Positions 22,297 through 24,338 of a stretch of 24,338 nt of DNA are shown here, in pieces. Origin of the DNA: Candidatus Omnitrophota bacterium (GTDB lineage Bacteria; Omnitrophota; Gorgyraeia; Gorgyraeales; Gorgyraeaceae); contig JAHIUV010000094.1 in NCBI GenBank assembly GCA_018817035.1, forward strand, positions 1 through 24,338. Reading direction: 5' to 3'. Below the pieces are notes generated by a model. It did no database searches. It worked only from the letters and a program-made list of their open reading frames with translations, and was not told the DNA's origin. Every line of letters starts with the position of its first letter. Position 1 is the first letter of the stretch. The position numbers were made by a program, and so were the translations under genes.

Positions 22297-22827
22297 ATGG
22301 ATAATATCTCGTTAAAAGACATGCTTAAAGAAGCGCTGGCAATGGAAGAGAAGGGCTTTGGTTTTTATAATGATATCGTTGGAAAAGTCGAGAATGATAT
22401 AACTAAAAAGATGTTCGAATTCCTTGCCAAGAATGAACTCCTCCACATAGAAAGCATAAAAAGTTTTTACACCTCCCTGGCAAAGAACGGCGATCTCCCG
22501 GAATTAAACCTGGATGAACTTATGGCTGGCAGAAAAAACGACCTTTCTATTTTCGCGAGGAACATCTCAGAATTAAAAGACAAGATAAAAAAGAGCGATG
22601 CCGACAAAGAAGCATGTGAATTTGCCATTGATTTCGAAAACTCCGGATACAGGTACTACAAAAACATGCGCAAGGATGCCAAAGACGAAAAATTAGTCAA
22701 ACTCCTGGACTTTTTACTCGAAGAAGAAAAAGCGCATTGCGACAGCATTACAAAGCTCCACACTTACATAACAGATTCAGCTAACTGGTACATGTACGAG
22801 GAAGAGTCTTTCCCTCAAGGCGGATAA
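22297..22827 (+). CDS. Ferritin-like diiron protein (rubrerythrin-related)
   Basis: 176 residues forming a four-helix ferritin-like fold. Likely iron ligands are Glu17 or Glu18, Glu47-x2-His50 (N-E-L-L-H), Glu114 in D-F-E-N-S-G, and Glu144-x2-His147 (E-E-K-A-H). This is the COG1633 type, without the C-terminal rubredoxin domain of classical rubrerythrin. The likely role is peroxide or oxygen detoxification or iron handling. AGGAGGG precedes the ATG. The transposase element ends about 13 bases before that site, so its original promoter may have been displaced. Confidence 0.85.
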   Translation: MDNISLKDMLKEALAMEEKGFGFYNDIVGKVENDITKKMFEFLAKNELLHIESIKSFYTSLAKNGDLPELNLDELMAGRKNDLSIFARNISELKDKIKKSDADKEACEFAIDFENSGYRYYKNMRKDAKDEKLVKLLDFLLEEEKAHCDSITKLHTYITDSANWYMYEEESFPQGG

Positions 22828-22842
22828 CAAAACGCAACCAAC

Positions 22843-23241
22843 ATGACAATAACCATAGACAAAGAAACCGCGTTAAAGATAAAGATGGCTTCGCTGGGAA
22901 TAAAAAACGAAGACCTTGAGGAAAAATTCATACGCTCGAGCGGAAAGGGCGGACAAAATGTCAATAAGTCCTCCACGTGCGTCTACCTGAAACACAAACC
23001 CACAGGCATCGAGGTCAAGTGCCAAAAAGAACGCTCTCAGGCACTAAACCGCTTCCTGGCCAGAAGAATATTAGCCAATAAGATCGAATCGCTCATACTA
23101 GGCAAAAAAGCGGAAAACCAGAGCAGAATAGAAAAGATAAGGCGCCAAAAACGAAAACGCTCCAGAAGAGCCAAAGAAAAAATGCTAAGATACAAAAAAC
23201 TACGCTCCGAAAAGAAAAACCTAAGAAAAACCCCCACTTAA
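22843..23241 (+). CDS. Release-factor-like protein with GGQ motif (ribosome rescue type)
   Basis: 132 residues with the RF-1 domain signature S-S-G-K-G-G-Q-N-V-N-K-S (GGQ at 36-38), the catalytic loop that hydrolyses peptidyl-tRNA, but no codon-recognition domain. The last 60 residues are very rich in Lys and Arg. ArfB/YaeJ uses such a tail to sense an empty mRNA channel, so rescue of stalled ribosomes is likely. It starts 15 bases after the ferritin-like gene and has a poor ribosome binding site. Several related small families exist, so no symbol is assigned. Confidence 0.85.
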   Translation: MTITIDKETALKIKMASLGIKNEDLEEKFIRSSGKGGQNVNKSSTCVYLKHKPTGIEVKCQKERSQALNRFLARRILANKIESLILGKKAENQSRIEKIRRQKRKRSRRAKEKMLRYKKLRSEKKNLRKTPT

Positions 23242-23246
23242 AAAGA

Positions 23247-23370
23247 TTTTGTACCGTTTGCGATTTCCCTCACCAATCTGTCCCAGAATTCCTCACCAAG
23301 GTGTCCCTAGGGACAGATTAGAGCTCAAAACTGGGACACTTTGATAGGAGATAGCCAAAACGGTACAAAA
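23247..23370. mobile_element. MITE-like element sharing ends with the transposase element
   Basis: A 124-base gene-free element with perfect 13-base terminal inverted repeats: TTTTGTACCGTTT (23247-23259) and AAACGGTACAAAA (23358-23370). Its left end continues with CCCTCACCAATCTGTCCC, as in the transposase element at 21633-22272. It has internal partial repeats (CCTCACCAA, GGGACA). Confidence 0.85.
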
Positions 23371-23381
23371 CATTCAAAACA

Positions 23382-23409
23382 TTGACATAGCCACTATATT
23401 TGCTATAAT
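23382..23409 (+). promoter_or_regulatory. Promoter of the small secreted protein
   Basis: TTGACA (23382-23387), 16 bases, TATAAT (23404-23409): consensus boxes, 12 bases beyond the MITE's right end. Confidence 0.82.
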
Positions 23410-23427
23410 ATAACAGATTAGTAAAAG

Positions 23428-23465
23428 CAGGCAAGGCCATGGGAAACATGGCTTTTTTCTGCCTG
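23428..23465 (+). promoter_or_regulatory. Nested leader hairpin with T-run
   Basis: GCCATG (23436-23441), loop GGAAA and CATGGC (23447-23452) are followed by six T (23453-23458). An outer pairing CAGGCA (23428-23433) with TGCCTG (23460-23465) encloses it. The start codon follows at 23470. An intrinsic-terminator-like hairpin just after a strong promoter suggests attenuation; the outer stem could be part of a switch. Confidence 0.6.
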
Positions 23466-23469
23466 GATT

Positions 23470-23862
23470 ATGCTTAAGATTAAAAAAGGGTGTACTTTGA
23501 AGATTATAACAATAATAACAATTGGCCTCCTCGTATGCAATATGGCCTGGGCAGAATCAGGGAAAAACAAAAGCTCAGACATCAGCACCATAGGGGTAAC
23601 CCATCTAAGATCTCCCGCGGGAGTAAAAATAATCTATGATCGCATAAGTAAAGCTATGACAGAGTATATAGCTGTCCGAAAAAAAGCGATTAAAAGCAAG
23701 GGCTATTTTAGAACCATACAGACATTTGATGACAGAGGAAAAACCAGGCAAGCAAGAGTCTGGACAAAAACCAGGCGTTCAGATTTTATGCTGGTAAGAT
23801 TTGTTTTGACGATACAAAAGATCGCGCACGGAATAAAAAAGGAACTCTTTACTAATCTGTGA
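23470..23862 (+). CDS. Small secreted protein of unknown function
   Basis: 130 residues starting MLKIKKG, a signal peptide ending near A-W-A-E (about residue 28), then a T-H-L-R-S-P-A-G segment that recalls the L-R-x-P motif of the other secreted proteins in the window. The mature part is basic, with I-I-Y-D-R-I-S-K-A-M, aromatic-rich Y-F-R-T-I-Q-T-F-D-D, and a C-terminal amphipathic helix. No family recognised. The ATG directly follows a T-run hairpin leader, and no strong ribosome binding site is seen (TGG at 23464-23466 only). A downstream start near TTGAAG (23497) is possible but would shorten the signal peptide. Confidence 0.6.
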   Translation: MLKIKKGCTLKIITIITIGLLVCNMAWAESGKNKSSDISTIGVTHLRSPAGVKIIYDRISKAMTEYIAVRKKAIKSKGYFRTIQTFDDRGKTRQARVWTKTRRSDFMLVRFVLTIQKIAHGIKKELFTNL

Positions 23863-23937
23863 TCTTTTTATACCCGCCTTGACTCAACCAGCCCAACGTA
23901 GTATCATATACGCATCTAACATAAAAAGGAGGCTCTT

Positions 23938-24216
23938 ATGAGCGTAGCAACCGCGCGGCATATTTTGGTCAAGACAAAGGAAGAAGCCGAAGGCATTAAA
24001 AAACAAATCGAAAACGGCGCTGATTTCAGCGAATTAGCCCAAAAACTCTCTAAATGCCCTTCCGGCAGGGACGGAGGAAACCTGGGAAGCTTTGCACCAG
24101 GCCAGATGGTAAAGGAATTTGACCAGGTCGTATTCAACGAAGAAGTAAATAAAGTCCATGGCCCCGTCCAAACACAATTCGGATTTCATCTTATTGAAAT
24201 AACCGGCCGCGACTAA
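23938..24216 (+). CDS. Parvulin-type peptidyl-prolyl isomerase
   Basis: 92 residues, a single PpiC-type rotamase domain: A-R-H-I-L-V-K-T near the start, F-S-E-L-A-Q-K-L-S-K-C-P-S-G in the middle, G-G-N-L-G-S-F-A-P-G-Q-M-V-K-E-F and the closing T-Q-F-G-F-H-L-I-E-I. There is no signal peptide, so it is probably a cytoplasmic folding helper like E. coli PpiC, of similar size. AAAAGGAGG precedes the ATG at good spacing. Confidence 0.92.
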   Translation: MSVATARHILVKTKEEAEGIKKQIENGADFSELAQKLSKCPSGRDGGNLGSFAPGQMVKEFDQVVFNEEVNKVHGPVQTQFGFHLIEITGRD

Positions 24217-24244
24217 TATTGTCTCAGTATAAAACAGGGAAAAC

Positions 24245-24338
24245 ATGGAACCTTACAGCCAACCTTTGAAGAAAATTTGCGAACAGGCCATGAAAGCGGG
24301 GAAACAGATAGACCTGTCTGATTGTCTTTATGGCGAGA
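24245..24338 (+). CDS. N-terminal fragment of an unidentified protein
   Basis: ATG 24245 preceded by AGGGA opens a frame that runs off the window after 31 codons. The visible residues begin MEPYSQPLKKICEQAMKAG and contain D-L-S-D-C-L. It is too short to identify. Confidence 0.45.
   Translation, partial: MEPYSQPLKKICEQAMKAGKQIDLSDCLYGE

Overview
The window looks like a chromosomal segment of an uncultured Gram-negative-type bacterium, most likely of the Omnitrophota (Candidatus Omnitrophica) group. That assignment is inference. It rests on the dense intergenic repeats built around CTTCGAGC / GTCGAGAAG, secreted proteins with a short L-R-x-P motif just after the signal peptide, and the general gene style. 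No rRNA, tRNA or CRISPR array was seen.

Left flank (1-4095): the end of an unidentified gene, a GatB/YqeY protein, an M48 zinc-protease lipoprotein, two overlapping PilZ proteins, a small membrane protein and a PfkB sugar kinase. Repeats fill the gaps, and one copy lies in frame inside the kinase.

Centre (about 4096-18450): a candidate RiPP (ribosomally made, post-translationally modified peptide) island. Three short precursor peptides (6090, 6454, 6762) share a near-identical 30-residue leader but have unrelated Cys-containing cores. Each has its own TTGACT promoter, and a fourth, leader-deleted relic lies at 8981-9106. Two paralogous secreted proteins, each with a Cys-His-Asp transglutaminase/papain-like region followed by TPRs, bracket the three intact precursors. 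Downstream run a radical SAM/SPASM enzyme fused to an HprK-like kinase domain, a second radical SAM/SPASM enzyme, a PqqD-like leader-binding protein, a third radical SAM/SPASM enzyme and an O-antigen-ligase-like membrane protein. These are close or overlapping, as in an operon. A convergent PF14907-type nucleotidyltransferase follows, then an ABC exporter and an S26-type Ser/His signal peptidase. A plausible model is that PqqD presents the leaders, the radical SAM enzymes crosslink the Cys-rich cores, the kinase and nucleotidyltransferase add further modifications, and the ABC/S26 pair exports and cleaves. The gene content recalls the SynChlorMet (Scm) cassettes defined in NCBI protein families; that match is from memory and untested.

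Inverted copies of one hairpin repeat lie at both borders of the island (4051 and 18450), with a third (16211) in front of the exporter.

Right flank (18496-24338): a secreted HEAT-like protein, a UvrD/Rep-type helicase, a REP-associated (Y1) transposase inside its own terminal inverted repeats, a ferritin-like protein, a GGQ release-factor-like protein, a 124-bp MITE sharing the transposase element's ends, a small secreted protein with a hairpin leader, a parvulin PPIase and the start of an unidentified gene.
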